Assembly (NCBI GenBank): GCA_014904985.1
Contig: MU128916.1
Span: forward strand, 93,805 to 157,804
Length of the DNA: 64,000 nucleotides
Direction: 5' to 3'
Origin: Hydnum rufescens UP504
Taxonomy: Eukaryota; Basidiomycota; Agaricomycetes; Cantharellales; Hydnaceae
The notes under the pieces were generated by a model. That model did not search any database. It was not told where the DNA came from and saw nothing but the letters and a program-made list of their open reading frames with translations. How positions within the stretch are numbered: the first letter of the stretch is position 1; every line of letters begins with the position of its first letter. The translations under genes and the position numbers were made by a program. Below, one piece after another: positions 12,501 to 23,344 of the stretch.

Positions 12501-13330
12501 CAGAATTTTCTTGTAGCTGTTTACTGCCCAGCAGACCCCGTGCGACGCAGCGAATCTAAGATGCAGTAAATACGTTTGGTTTCCCTGGCTAGGATGTAGA
12601 CACGTTTCTACCTGATGAAAAAGGGTTGTGGTCCATTCAGCGCAGGTTGCGATTCCGACCATGCCCACCATCGTCTTCATAGATGACCGAGATTACACCT
12701 GACCTATGAGATTGCCGAGACACCGCGCGAGTACCGTCGGGCGTGGAGGTCGCCCAGTGAGATACTGTATCGCCCCAGCACAGCCGTCAGATAAAAACAT
12801 ACCCAAAGGAGGGAATATCAGAGAATGAAACACCTGAAGACACCGCTCGCAATGGTGTGAATTCCTCGGGCTTCAACATCTTGTTCCCAACGATTTTGGC
12901 AAGCACGGGCTCAGATCATAGATCGATGTTGATCGGTGCCCGAAGTCAGTAGAGGGGGGATATTTCCGCTAGAAAGCATTCGTTAGCTCAGGACCATCAG
13001 TTGGAGAACAACCCCTCATCCAGGTTTCGAGACCACAGAGAGAAAGGATGTTTGGACGGTCCCTGAAAGGATCGAATACCACACGAGGACAGGTCTTCAG
13101 GGGCGAACAATGCCCCCAAAGAAGACTCTATGGCCAAAGTCAGGCATCGTGGGATAGGATTCCACTGCCTACAGGCGTGGCGTAGGTGGAATCGCCCCCG
13201 CGCACCTCAAGGCGCACGATCGAATGAGCGTGAACAGGCACTGTTCCGTACATCCGGAGCCTCCACCACCGCAGATAACAGTGCATCCACCCCCAAAAGC
13301 CCTTAAATTCGGCGGATCCAAGGAAAGGCG
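9597..13330. other. Gene-poor stretch upstream of NHA1
   Basis: It includes the NHA1 promoter at its left end. Several frames are open for 100-200 codons (10205-10672 minus, 11436-12047 plus), but the translations are compositionally odd, lack recognisable motifs and are not supported by splice-linked neighbours. A/T homopolymer tracts occur near 11944-11966, and a run of 13 C near 11140-11152. I find no gene I can support. Decayed repeats like those further right are likely but not demonstrated here. Confidence 0.45.
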
Positions 13331-13334
13331 AGAG

Positions 13335-13425
13335 GTGGAAGAGCGTGCTTGCCTTTGGGCAACATCCGGATGCAAATCCGGAAACTCGGCTCGCCCAGCA
13401 ACTCGGCGGCGGATCGGGATGGTAT
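13335..13425 (+). repeat. Left copy of an inverted-repeat pair
   Basis: Contains ctttgggcaacatccgga (13353-13370), whose exact reverse complement occurs at 14203-14220. Flanking sequence also matches imperfectly, including an aaactcggc-like segment. Inside, CCGGAT-gcaa-ATCCGG can form a small hairpin. The pair brackets the tRNA-like sequence and the MITE, and may be the ends of an older element. Confidence 0.6.
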
Positions 13426-13457
13426 TATATACATGAGAAATTGGGAGCAGTTGTATT

Positions 13458-13540
13458 ATCTGCGTAGTGTAGTGGATAATGTCACTAGATTTGGAGTATT
13501 ATCTTTTGCGCTGCCGCGGTTCGAACCCCGCTTAAGTCAA
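13458..13540 (+). tRNA. tRNA-like sequence (pseudo-tRNA or SINE head)
   Basis: The internal RNA polymerase III promoter boxes are both present: an A box tagtgtagtgg (13465-13475) and a B box ggttcgaaccc (13518-13528), at tRNA-like spacing. The D-arm can pair only with G-U wobbles, the T-stem has four good pairs with an extra C, and the acceptor ends do not pair convincingly. No anticodon stem is clear. I therefore read it as a decayed tRNA or the tRNA-derived head of a SINE, not as a working tRNA gene. Confidence 0.4.
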
Positions 13541-13708
13541 GTGCTAGAATTAAGCGCCCATCCGACACCCCGGAGTGGAGCATGCTGGACATTCGGGGAA
13601 CCTCATTTTGGCTTGTTCCGGACGTCATTTTACCTCACCCTTCCTTCCCGCACGAACCACATTCGTGCACGCGGGAAGTCAATAATTTCCTTTTTGGGAA
13701 TCTCTGAG

Positions 13709-14041
13709 TAGCCCTGCTCAATTCTTCTCGGGGTCATTGCAACTTTTTTTCTTTTTCTCATCTATAATTAGAAAAGTGTCAAAAAAAAGAAAAAAGGAGG
13801 GGTGATCAGCTTTGCAGAACTGAGCGTAATCAGGATCACGGGATCCTAAATTAATTTAAAGTTGAAAAAAATAAGTGGAAGATGAGGTGAGAAGTGTTTT
13901 CCGTTCATCGCGTTTTCTCATCGGGTTCCACTTTTTTTTTGATGTGCCACTTATTTTTGGGTACGGGTACCTGAAAGGAAGAAAAAAAAAGTTGAAAGTT
14001 GACCCCGATAAGCCCAACCCGAGAAGAATTGAGCAGGGCTA
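13709..14041. mobile_element. MITE with 24-bp perfect terminal inverted repeats
   Basis: The left end (13709-13732, tagccctgctcaattc and on) is the exact reverse complement of the right end (14018-14041). Weaker inverted similarity continues inward through a tcaact...ttttttt tract. The element is 333 bp, non-coding and A/T rich, with further internal palindromic parts such as aaataagtgg/ccacttattt (about 13868 and 13947). The ends are compatible with a TA target duplication, so a Tc1/mariner-type non-autonomous element is possible. No transposase is present in the window. Confidence 0.8.
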
Positions 14042-14149
14042 GTATTGTCTTCAAATCCGCTCAAAACATCTCAAGTAGCTGTAAAATACTACTATTAATC
14101 TATTTCCGTTTATTTTGTGGGCCTAAATACGGTATTTACACGGTTATGC

Positions 14150-14245
14150 CCCCTCAACTTGGGCCGGCGTTGAGTTGATGCGCCGAATTTCCGGTTTTTG
14201 CTTCCGGATGTTGCCCAAAGTCCTCGACTGTGGAAGAGCTTCCGG
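14150..14245 (-). repeat. Right copy of the inverted-repeat pair
   Basis: Partner of 13335-13425. The segment tccggatgttgcccaaag at 14203-14220 is the exact reverse complement of 13353-13370, with a related aaattcggcg flank. Confidence 0.6.
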
Positions 14246-14299
14246 GGTCTGCCGAAGGTTTCTACTCTAGCCCCGATTAAACGATCTACTTCCTTGTTG

Positions 14300-15700
14300 T
14301 GTCGTATGATGCTTCCCGTGAATTAGTACTGCACCTGATGTGGATTCTTCTGCATTATACTCTCAAAAGTGTACCCACCGTATCCAAGATCCTCGGATCT
14401 CCCGCACAATGCTGCCGCGGCCCCCCCCCCCAATATGGTTCGCTCGGTGGAGGAACAGAGCCTGTTCCTCTACAGCTATCCAATCTTCATCTCGGCCCGG
14501 ACAGACGTCGATTTCATTGACTCTAAAGCGTGGCTGGGGGGATCGCAGCTGCAATAAGAGTAAACACGGTGCGATTCCCGCGTATAATGTGTTTTCCTCT
14601 TTAACTTCATGCGAACTCGCACCGGATCCGGGCCAGAGAGTTCTCCCTATGGTCCGAGGATTTTTGAGGCTCCTCGAACTGCACATGACGCACGTCCAGG
14701 TTAGCGCGAGTTCGCGTTTCTATTTGCGCGACTCTAGGCGACCATACCTGCCGCATGGGACTGATCTCGCGTACGTCCCCCACATTTTATGTCTCTTTAT
14801 ATCTCCTGGCAGTCTGGGGACCACGAGCGATCCTGGGTCCATGCTTTAGTGAGTGATCTTTGGTTGCATTCGACTCGGTTAATTCCTTTCTGAGCTATAC
14901 ACGGTTCTGTTCTCCCAGTGCCCCAGATTTATATTCTCTGCCACCTAGAAGTCTCACTCGGGGCTCGAATATACGGGCACAGAAGATGTCATCGGATGGC
15001 GAGACAAGGATGAGACTGTGGAACACGACGAAGAAAGGTTATATCATGCCTTCTATCTCCCCCTGCGCACGACAGTACTAGTGTTTGGTGGCTCGATGCA
15101 TCTCTACTGTTGGCTTCATTCACTAACCCTAGTCGTTGGACTGAAGTGCAGGGGGCTAATGGACAATTTCGGGAGCATCGAGATCCAAGTGTGCTACTGG
15201 GCCTCCTATACACTTTGTAGAGGCCCGATTCCGAATGTAATCCTTGGGCTATGGGAAGGTGTTCAGCAATTACGAACAATTCCGATTGCCCTATTGGCCC
15301 TGGCTCTCCATCCACACAAAGGGGGGGTGTGAGGGGAATGCTGGACCCGGCCTTCACTGTCTGACCTTGCTAAATGCTATATCTTGGATTCTTCCCCGAG
15401 GCATTTATGCGTATAGTTCCAGTTACACATATATAGAGGGGGATGGGGGGGTGTTTGGAATCAACCCCCTCAAGCGCTCTGGTGCCATCCCCTCCGGATT
15501 TGATTCCGGCTGTCCAGCGTCGAAGCACAAAGCAGACCCTTCGGCGCATAACTTACTCATATCGGAGGGGCGATATGGCGCTCACTGCCCCTCCCGTGAT
15601 TAGGTTGCTCACCAAAGCGAATGCGAATGATGCTTTGGGTAGGGAGAAATTCCAACGTCGCACTTTTTATCCTCTTATTCAGCTGTTTGAGTGACTTATG
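14300..15700 (+). pseudogene. Decayed copy (a) of an unidentified repeated family
   Basis: Segments here match copies at 18980-19990 (minus) and 22350-23340 (plus). Examples are the block around 14610-14720 (aggatttttgaggctcctcg, actgcacatgacgcacgt), the gccgcatgggactgat block near 14750, and the tatatcttggatt...catttatgcg block near 15380. Reading frames are interrupted in every direction. NYEQFRLPYW (about 15265) recurs at DNA level near 25673 (ttacgaacaattccg). The product is not recognised; predicted peptides are partly hydrophobic. Confidence 0.55.
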
Positions 15701-16140
15701 GTCTTCTTCTACCTCATCAATGTGTCTGAACAGATGGTATATCCTGCAAAGATTGTCGGGCTGAAGGCTAGAAGCAACAGATCTATGGGCGGGCGCATTG
15801 GTTCCGACCCAAATGGTGATCCCGGACTGGTGGATTCCTCCGCTTGCTATTGCAGTACAGACCTGACGGTGTCCACTGGAGGGTCATTGTACGAGCATCA
15901 GCACCCTTCACCACATCCCATTCTGTTAGTCACTGGTGGAACATGGGAAGTGGCTGGACACCTCGAGGCGAGTGAGGCCGTACGCCAAGTGTTTGATTAT
16001 ATCTTGTTCCAACACCTTAGTGTATAGTTGCGGTCGCGCGCAGGTGGCAAGTCGCTGGGAAGTCGACTCAAGCCGAGTTGCTTCTGTGACCCCCGTGTAG
16101 CTCAGACCCCAAGTCACATCAGCTGACGTACTTAGCACAC
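15700..16140 (-). pseudogene. Fragment related to the DUF6534-like gene 3' region
   Basis: The segment ccttcaccacatccca near 15907 recurs near 23699 within the right arm of the large inverted repeat, where it lies next to DUF6534-like sequence. The adjoining gttagtcactggtg resembles the same neighbourhood. The reading is broken and only a remnant is likely. Confidence 0.35.
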
Positions 16141-16860
16141 CTTGAGCGCGTCTAGAGTATTACCCAACGGTGTGAGCATTAAAATTGGAGTGATGCTAAT
16201 ATTCCAGCATGGAGACAAGTAGAGTGCATTCTCAGTCACTCTCTGTATCGAAGTAAATTACAGAAGTGAGTTGTTGTTGAAGCCATACCGTGTCCCTAGA
16301 CAAGACATCCGAGCATCATCGTACTGAGATTTTGATTGTCGCTATGAAACTATTATCACTGGTTTATAAACAAATGGAGCTAGGATTGCTCATGGTCCAC
16401 GGATATCCAGGGAGTATAAAATATGGAGAATGTTCGTGATGAAATTCCAGGGGTCGACACCAGCATCCATCGCTAATTATAATCGAGTTCAGATGGAGCG
16501 ACTTTTAAATCTGGTTAGAGTTGTGATTCCCACGCTTTTGAGTGAATGAATCAAAGTCTAAGTTAGGATGACCACTGCATCGTTGCGAGGAAGAGCTTAG
16601 GAGCCTCCGCCGGTTCTAATGAGATAAGTGAGGCACCAGGGTAATATTATCGGCATCAATTTCACCTTGTAAACCATGGAGGCAGTATCTACAATTTTCA
16701 ATATCGAAAAAACAGACGCTGATTCATGAAAAGAGTCGCTCAACGACAGCATTTAACCACGGATTCAAGCAAGAGCCTTCGGCAAACCCCGCAAAGGGTA
16801 TCAGAACATACACTGAACATAGGCATCAATTCCAGGCTACTACATCACTACACGATGGGT
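16141..16860. other. AT-rich intergenic stretch
   Basis: No open frame of interest. It may include the promoter and an unidentified first exon of the DUF6534-like gene to the right. Confidence 0.4.
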
Positions 16861-16865
16861 GCTTT

Positions 16866-18751
16866 GTGAGTGATGCCCCTCCTCTTTCCCGCACAGTGTC
16901 CCGATTACTCTTCTCCAACAGCTTCATCGCGTTGCTCGTCGCAAATGCATTCAATCTAGCGTTGGCGGCGATTTTCTTCGTCCAACTGGGCACCTACTTC
17001 GCCACGCTTGCAGATCCCGAACCCCTCCCTTTGCGGATACTTGTCTCTCTATTTTCCGTTCTTGAATTTTTTCACACCGGTATGCTTTTGTATTCGCGGT
17101 ATTTTGACAATCCTGAGCACTGATTTCCCGCCCTGACTAGGAACCGTGACATGTCTCGTTTTGGCTGCCAAACCAGGACTCATTCGTAAGCTCCCAGTTT
17201 ATATTCTCTACACCTTATCTATATTTATCTCCCACATAGAATCCCGAACATTTCTATTCCTTTACTCTACAGTACGATCTTGGAACGTACCTATATCCGT
17301 CGCTACCTATGGTCCGTCTCCATTCTCGTCTCTCCCATCTCAGAGTGCTCTATAATCCCACATCTCATCATGTATCTGACTCCTCCAGGTCTCTATGCAT
17401 TCCAGTATGCCTTCTCGTCAGTTCAAGGTCACCTACGCACAATCTATCCAAATTTGTTATAGGATCCTGTCTCTCACGAGTTCAAGGAAGATTCCTGGGG
17501 TTATTCTATCCCTGGTGCTTGCGCAAATAGGTAACAATCACATTGCGCTTACCTTGCGGATCTGTGTAATTGACTGGCATAACGCATGCGCGACTGAAGC
17601 GGGTTCTATCACATGGACGGTTGGAACCGTGACCGCAAAATTGCCGTGCGTGTCATTTTAATGCTATGATTAGGGATAAATTGACTCTCGGATTGTTACA
17701 GTGTGGATATGAGAGCCGCAAATGGCATGACAATGGCGGGCACACTGCTATGTACAATCGGGGCCTCCCTATGTTCCATGTGCATCTTGATATCTCTAAT
17801 TGTCATCATTTACGACAACCCCCTTTGGAGCTTCCGGGCACGGAGGGGTTTGCTTATCGACCTCCAGATGGTCTCAGTAAGCCTGCTTTATGAGGAGCTA
17901 GGTGAAAGTGATTGGGACTAATGACACCTGGGTTACTGACATTGATAGATGCGAGTCCATATACCGGTGATATTGGTGACCGTGGCCGACTTGGTTAGCT
18001 ATCTCCTTTTTGTAAGTGCTGCTTGAGCTCCATGGATACATACTCAAACATGGATTGTGATCTGGAATTGGGACAGCCAAAATCGCATGCATCAATGGTA
18101 ATGGCGATCCTTATCGGAAAGGTACGTAGATCTTGATCGTCCCATCGTGCTAGTGGATTTCATTTGACTAACTTGCGGCGTTCATCCTCGCTTTCATGTA
18201 GATTTGGTCAAACACCCTCCTCCATGGCCTGAACTCACGGCAGGCCCAGCGGGCGAATTGGCGTAATTCACGATCAATACCCGAGGTGAGTAACAGATGT
18301 GCACGGGATGTGGTAAGGGGTCCTGATGGTTGTACGGCGACATTAAATCAGTCGGAGACCATGCAGTCCGTGCCGGGATGGTGGCGGAGGAACCCCCACG
18401 TGCGGGATGACGACTTAGGTATGGAGCTTGCTGACATGGGAAGATCTGGCGATGGATCGGCTATTTCGAGCCTGATGTGTGAACAAGTAAGAGAATGGAG
18501 AAGGGCCTGGAGAAGATGTCACTGACAATGGTTGGTAGGACATAACATCAGTGCAAATCACAGAGGTGGAGAAAGCAATCGGTGAGGTGGGGGATCACCG
18601 TGAGTCATTGGGAGAGCTGGATACGAGGGTGAAGAATGCTGATGTTGACTATTCTGCCATCCCAGAGCCGACTTACGTTCTCTTCGGAGAACACCCAAAC
18701 CTAAAAAGGATCAGTGAGCGCCATGAGCGGCGCTCATCCGCTCCTATATGA
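16866..18751 (+). CDS. Multi-span membrane protein, DUF6534-like
   Basis: Putative seven-segment membrane protein of the large agaricomycete family that carries a C-terminal DUF6534 domain; function unknown. Visible parts in order are LLFSNSFIALLVANAFNLAL and FFVQLGTYFATL, LVSLFSVLEFFHTG, CLVLAAKPGLIRKLP, RKIPGVILSLVLAQIGN, MTMAGTLLCTIGASLCSMCI, VILVTVADLVSYLLF, and the family-like IWSNTLLHGLNSRQAQR. A hydrophilic tail follows, with ADMGRSGDGS and ITEVEKAIGEVGDHRESLGE, ending ERRSSAPI. The pieces join only through several short introns. The true ATG and first exon are not resolved, and some middle exons look doubtful. A degenerate inverted copy lies at 23345-25135, so this locus may itself be decaying. 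Confidence 0.45.
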
Positions 18752-20050
18752 GAAGGTTATTCCCTGAAGAGTCTGTCTTGTGGCTGCTTTGCGACTCATG
18801 TCGCTGGATGGCCAGAGTCAGATCCAGAGGGGGATGGTTTGAGAGTACAGAGGGTGATTCACAGTGTATATATATCTGTAACCATCACCATGTGCAAATT
18901 TCGCATAAACGTCTCGGCAAGGAATCCAAGACATAGCATTTAGGAAACTAGCAAAGTGAAGGCCGGGTCTACTATTCTATCTATGCTTTGCCTTGGCGCC
19001 CTCGCCCTCGCGTGAAGGTACTGCGATGAGGCAGGCGGAATTGCTCATAATCACTTCGTACCACTCCAGTACGACCTTTTCTGCAGGTATCTGAATCGCG
19101 CTCCGAAGCATATAAAAGGCCCGATAGGGCGCTTTAACCTTGATGCTAAAGCTAAAGACATGGGAGGCGGATCGTAGGACACCAAAACAGTCCACCCGTC
19201 CTTACGCTTCAATCGGAACATGGAGAGAAAGGGTAATGAATCAAGCAATAGAGCTACAGTACGTCGAGGCCAACCAACCCTGCAGCCACTAGGATGATAG
19301 ATCCCGCGATAGCGTCCCAATACTTTCTACCATCTTCGTCCCGTTGCGCAGACCCTCGTACGATTGGTCTACCTCTCACAAAAAAACGGTCCGCACCCGC
19401 ATACTCGAATCCTGTGTTATGTTCCATGGCAGGGACCCATTGCTGGGACGAATGGGCCGTCTATCTCCATCCAAGAGGGTGTTCAGGTACGCTAAGTCTC
19501 GCCGTCTCGCAGAGGACGTCAAGGGGTCTGGGGATGATAAATCTCACGTACCGGAAGAACGGATCTGTGCATGACCACATCACATAAACGACTTGAACGA
19601 GCTGAATGTGCCCCAGAGACGATATAAGCCCAGTTGAAGCGATGGAACCAGGATCGCTCATTCATAGTCCAGAGACGACCAGGAAAGACAAGATGAATGG
19701 TGCGCGCGAGATCAGTTCCGTGCAGCAGGTCCAGTCGCCCAAATAGAAATTCGAGGTCACTGCAGCCTGGTATTTTGCGAACGTGCGTCATGCATAGTTC
19801 GAGGATACTCAAAAACCCCAGATAAGGGGACAATTCCAATCCCTTCGAGCAGGGATCAGTTGCGAGTTCGTACATTAAGAGGAGACACACTGTCCGCGAG
19901 AACTCGAACCATTTTGCTCTACTGGGGCAATGAGTACAGGAATTGGCCGCGGACAACCGGAGACGCAGCATTAGGCGAGTACCAAGTGATTACACTGGGT
20001 CCCCCAACACGTAGAACGTCCGGCAGATTACGCTCCGTCTGTGCTTGAAG
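16868..20050 (+). repeat. Left arm of a large inverted duplication
   Basis: Aligns by eye, in reverse complement, to 25135-22270. Anchor matches include cccgattactcttctccaac (16901) with its complement near 25085, gttctcttcggagaac (18678) with gttctccgaagagaac near 23327, gtctgtcttgtggctg (18770) near 23240, and ccggaagaacggatctgtgc (19550) with the complement of a close variant near 22770. The arms are diverged rather than identical. The left arm has about 270 extra bases near 18970-19245. The spacer between the arms holds the PKA regulatory subunit gene. Confidence 0.85.
18980..19990 (-). pseudogene. Decayed copy (b) of an unidentified repeated family
   Basis: In the minus direction, pieces read WSCTDPFFRYVRFIIPRPL, LSVPEHPLGW and WDAIAGSIILVAAGLVG, with frame changes between them. 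The same order occurs in copy (c) at 22350-23340 plus. A motif of the type GF[ED]xA followed by a charged stretch and a hydrophobic segment is shared. A multi-membrane-span protein is plausible. The ordering resembles some wax-synthase-like proteins, but no decisive motif was seen, so I leave it unnamed. Confidence 0.5.
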
Positions 20051-20154
20051 GTCCTTGAGGAAGATCTAGTAAGCTTCCGGGATATACCGAACGTTTCCTC
20101 TCGGCCCGGGGCACACGACCATGGCTCTCACTACGCTACTAGTAGTAAGGACTA

Positions 20155-20370
20155 AAATTTAGCCAAAAAGGAATATGGCTGCGGATTGGTGATATTAGTG
20201 ACCATTGGCTCTCTCTTTTTTGTGAGCCCCCTGTAGATTCGTCCGTGCATCCGTGCTATATCCCAAACATGGATTGTAATCCGAAATCGAGCAGCAAGAT
20301 TCCGTGTGTCAATAGAACGGCAATCATTGTTGGGACGGTACATAGATCTATGGATTTCATGTACATTGCG
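20155..20370 (+). pseudogene. Fragment of the DUF6534-like gene upstream of PKA-R
   Basis: Matches 17965-18135 of the DUF6534-like gene in the same orientation: ggtgatattagtgaccattg against ggtgatattggtgaccgtgg, then a tcctttttgt-like block, aaacatggattgtaatc and the ggtacatagatct end. It has stops and only one or two exons, so it is a truncated extra copy next to the PKA regulatory subunit gene. Confidence 0.6.
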
Positions 20371-20514
20371 TGGTCGAAACTGCTAGTGCACACGTGGGGT
20401 TAGTCTCTGAGAACTTCCATCCAAATATTTTGGAGATGGCCTAATTGATAATGACATTATTTATGTCTGAGCCAATCTTAAATACAGGAGTGAAAAGCAC
20501 GACGTATCGGGGAG

Positions 20515-22042
20515 ATGCGAGCCAGAACAATAAAGATTCTTCCAACAAATGGGAGCGGAAAATGCCGGGAATCGCCTCCTAAATTGGAACTCCATTGCTT
20601 TGTTCTCTTCGAGTCCCAATGTGCGCACCCATTCCTTTCCTCTTTCCCCCCCGGAATTAGCGCTTATTTTTACAACAGGTCCACTTTCGATTATCTCATT
20701 GCCGATCTGACTAGAGACGTAAATCGAGCTCAGCCTAGAGACGCGTTACAGTTCTGTGCCAACTGGTTCAACACTCGCCTCCAAGAACAACGCACACGCA
20801 TTAGAGATATTTTTGAACAGGGGAACCCAAGTCCTGTTTCCCCACATCAACGAACCCGAGACGATTCGCGGACTTCCACCACCCACATCGCTCATATCAC
20901 ACCATCGTCCAATTCCCCCGCACGTCGCCCCAGTAATCATAGTCCATTTGGTACATTGGAAATTCCTGGAAATGCTGCTGTTAACGGAGACGGCGCTTTT
21001 CTTGGACCTCCACCTTCTGCGCTTGGCCGCCGTGTCTCTGTGTCGGCAGAGTCACTCTCCCCGTCTTCTGGTCCAGAGCGTCCTCCTCCCTTCTTTGTCA
21101 AATCCCCGGAGCAATTGAAGCGTTTGGAAGAAGCAATACAGGACGCGTTCCTCTTTCGTAAACTGGATAATAAAAAGCGTGCTGCGGTTCTGGGGGCCAT
21201 GAAAGAAATGCATTTTGGCCCTTACGAGGCAGTAATCACCCAAGGCGATGATGGAGACTATTCTATATTGTGGACTCGGGGACCCTGGACTGTTATAAAC
21301 GTAGTCCGGACCATGATGCGCCAACTTCCTCCACCTCCACCGCCGCTGGAGATTGGCACCCCGTTTATGGCAAGAAAGTATTTGCCTACACTCGTGGCGG
21401 CACTTTCGGCGAGCTCGCACTGATGTACTACGCCAAGCGCGCAGCCACCGTGGTTACAACGTCGCCTTGCACGCTCTGGGCTCTCGATCGGGTGACTTTC
21501 CAAACAATTCTTCTTGACATCAGCGCCAGGACTCGACGATCCTACGAAACATTCCTAGCTTCGGTCCCACTCTTGCAGAGCCTCAATGATGCCGAACGTG
21601 CGAAGCTCGCAGACGTTCTGCAGCCTAGGGAATTTGCCGACGGCGAGGTGGTCGTCCACGAAGGAGAGCTTGGGAAAGAGTTTTACATTGTCGAGGAGGG
21701 GGAGGCCGAGGTTCTTAAGAAGGCGCGGAACCAGCAAGGGCTTGTTGTAGATGAAGTGGTCAATAAGTACAAAAGAGGGGACTACTTTGGAGGTAAGCCC
21801 GTCTGCGAAGGTACACCTCATCGACATCTATTGAACAGATGCATTTTGAAGAGCTTGCCTTACTGCATCGTACACCTCGTGCTGCCACCGTCCGAGCTAT
21901 TAGCGCTCCAGGCCAGCCAAATCTAAAAGTTGCAGCTTTGGATGCCGACGCCTTCACTCGCCTTCTTGGTCCTTTGCGTGATTTGATGGAACGGAGTGCT
22001 CTCGCTTACACTACGACGTCATCCCACATTGTCAGTCAGTGA
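20515..22042 (+). CDS. cAMP-dependent protein kinase regulatory subunit, apparent one-base slip
   Basis: Holds the PKA catalytic subunit inactive until cAMP binds. The N-terminal dimerisation/docking helices are in STFDYLIADLTRDVNRAQPR and ALQFCANWFNTRLQEQR. A Ser/Pro-rich linker has the inhibitor site RRVSVSAES. Then come cyclic-nucleotide domain A (FGPYEAVITQGDDGDY... to GGTFGELALMYYAKRAATVV) and domain B (FADGEVVVHEGELGKEFYIV, YKRGDYFG|ELALLHRTPRAATV), split by an intron at about 21792-21850. Both phosphate-binding cassettes keep GELAL and RAAT. Near 21261 the frame changes inside domain A: family consensus GDYFYIV needs one T more than the sequence shows. The ATG at 20515 is the first in frame, but the unconserved first ~65 residues suggest the true start may lie in a short upstream exon. 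Confidence 0.85.
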
Positions 22043-22349
22043 TCTTGTATCTATGTAAAACACTCGCAAATTGCGAGCTGGCTACTGTATTGTCGCAGTA
22101 TCACTTTTGGACTTGCTTCTGTACTTTGTCGGGAGTAATTATCTATGACCTGTAGTTGATCGGATGTGCTGAGGGCGGTTTGGCTGCAGACATTCATACT
22201 CCGCACCCGGTCCTAGATCAATCATCTTTTTTGGTCTGCGTACGGGACTGCATTATGTAAGCCAGTTAAACTTTCGGCAAACCTCAGGACCTTCAAGCGT
22301 TGACAGACTGTAATCTGCTGGACGTTCCGCGTGTTGGGGGATCCAGTGT

Positions 22350-23340
22350 AGTGCTCACCCAATGGTGGACCTCAAGTTCTCCGCAGGCAACTCTCGCACC
22401 CACTACCCCAATAGAGCAAAATGGTTCGATTCCCGCCCGCGTATAGTGTCTCTCCGCTTGACTTCGTACGAACACCCACCCGATCCCTGCTGGAGAAGAT
22501 TGGAACTGTCCTCTTATCCAAGGATTTTGAGGACCGTCGGACTACACATGATGCATGTCAGCAAAATACCAGGCTGCAGCGAGTTTGCGTTTCTGTTTAG
22601 GCGACTATGGGTGACTATACTGGCCGCATGGGACTGATTTCACACACAACGCACATCTTGTTTTTCCTGGTGGCATGCGGACTACGGATGAGCGATCCTG
22701 GTTCCATTGTTTCAACTCGCCTCATGTCTGTGGGGCGCATTCCAATTTAGATCCTTTATGCGGTTATGCACAGATCCATTCTTCCGGTACGTTATATTGA
22801 TCATCCTGAGTCTCCTTGACGTGCTCTACGAGACTGCGAGACTTAGCGTAGCTGAATGACCACTTGGATGGAGACGGAGGCCCCGTTCGTCCCAGCATTG
22901 TCCCTTCCCAGGAAGGTAATAGGGGATTCGAGCATGCGAAAGAAAACCACCCTGTTGTCGTACGAGAGTTTACGGAACGGGACCATGAACACAGAGAGTT
23001 CGCACGATCTGTCATCCTAGCGGCTGCAGGGTTCGTTGTGTTCACATAACCCTATTGCTTAATTCGTTATCCTCTCTCTTGGTCCTATATCTTGGATTTC
23101 TTGCCGAGACATTTATGCGAAATTGGCACATAGTGATGGTTACAGCTATATACACAAAGAGTTGGGCATCAACCTCTATTCATTCCGATGTCCTCTCGAG
23201 GGATTCCAGCCATCCAGCGACGAGAGTCGCAAAACAGCCACAAGACAGACCCTTCGGGGAATCACCTTTTCATATAGGACCAGATGAGCGCCTCCCATGG
23301 CACTCACTGATCCTTTTTAAGTTTGGGTTTTCTCCGAAGA
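22350..23340 (+). pseudogene. Decayed copy (c) of an unidentified repeated family
   Basis: Mirror copy of 18980-19990 (minus). Readable pieces are ILRTVGLHMMHVSKIPGCSE, CTDPFFRYVILIILSLLDVL and a 61-codon frame (22864-23049) with NRGFEHAKENHPVVVREFTE and ARSVILAAAGFVVFT. Frames are broken between pieces. The piece order matches copy (b). The product is not recognised. Confidence 0.5.
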
Positions 23341-23344
23341 GAAC

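Noticed and set aside
13458..13540. Functional tRNA gene
   Set aside because: The A and B boxes are good but the acceptor and anticodon stems do not pair, so I kept it only as tRNA-like.
20515..22042. PKA-R called as a pseudogene
   Set aside because: All other parts, including the intron in domain B and both cassettes, are intact. The single slip matches the homopolymer pattern seen in other genes.
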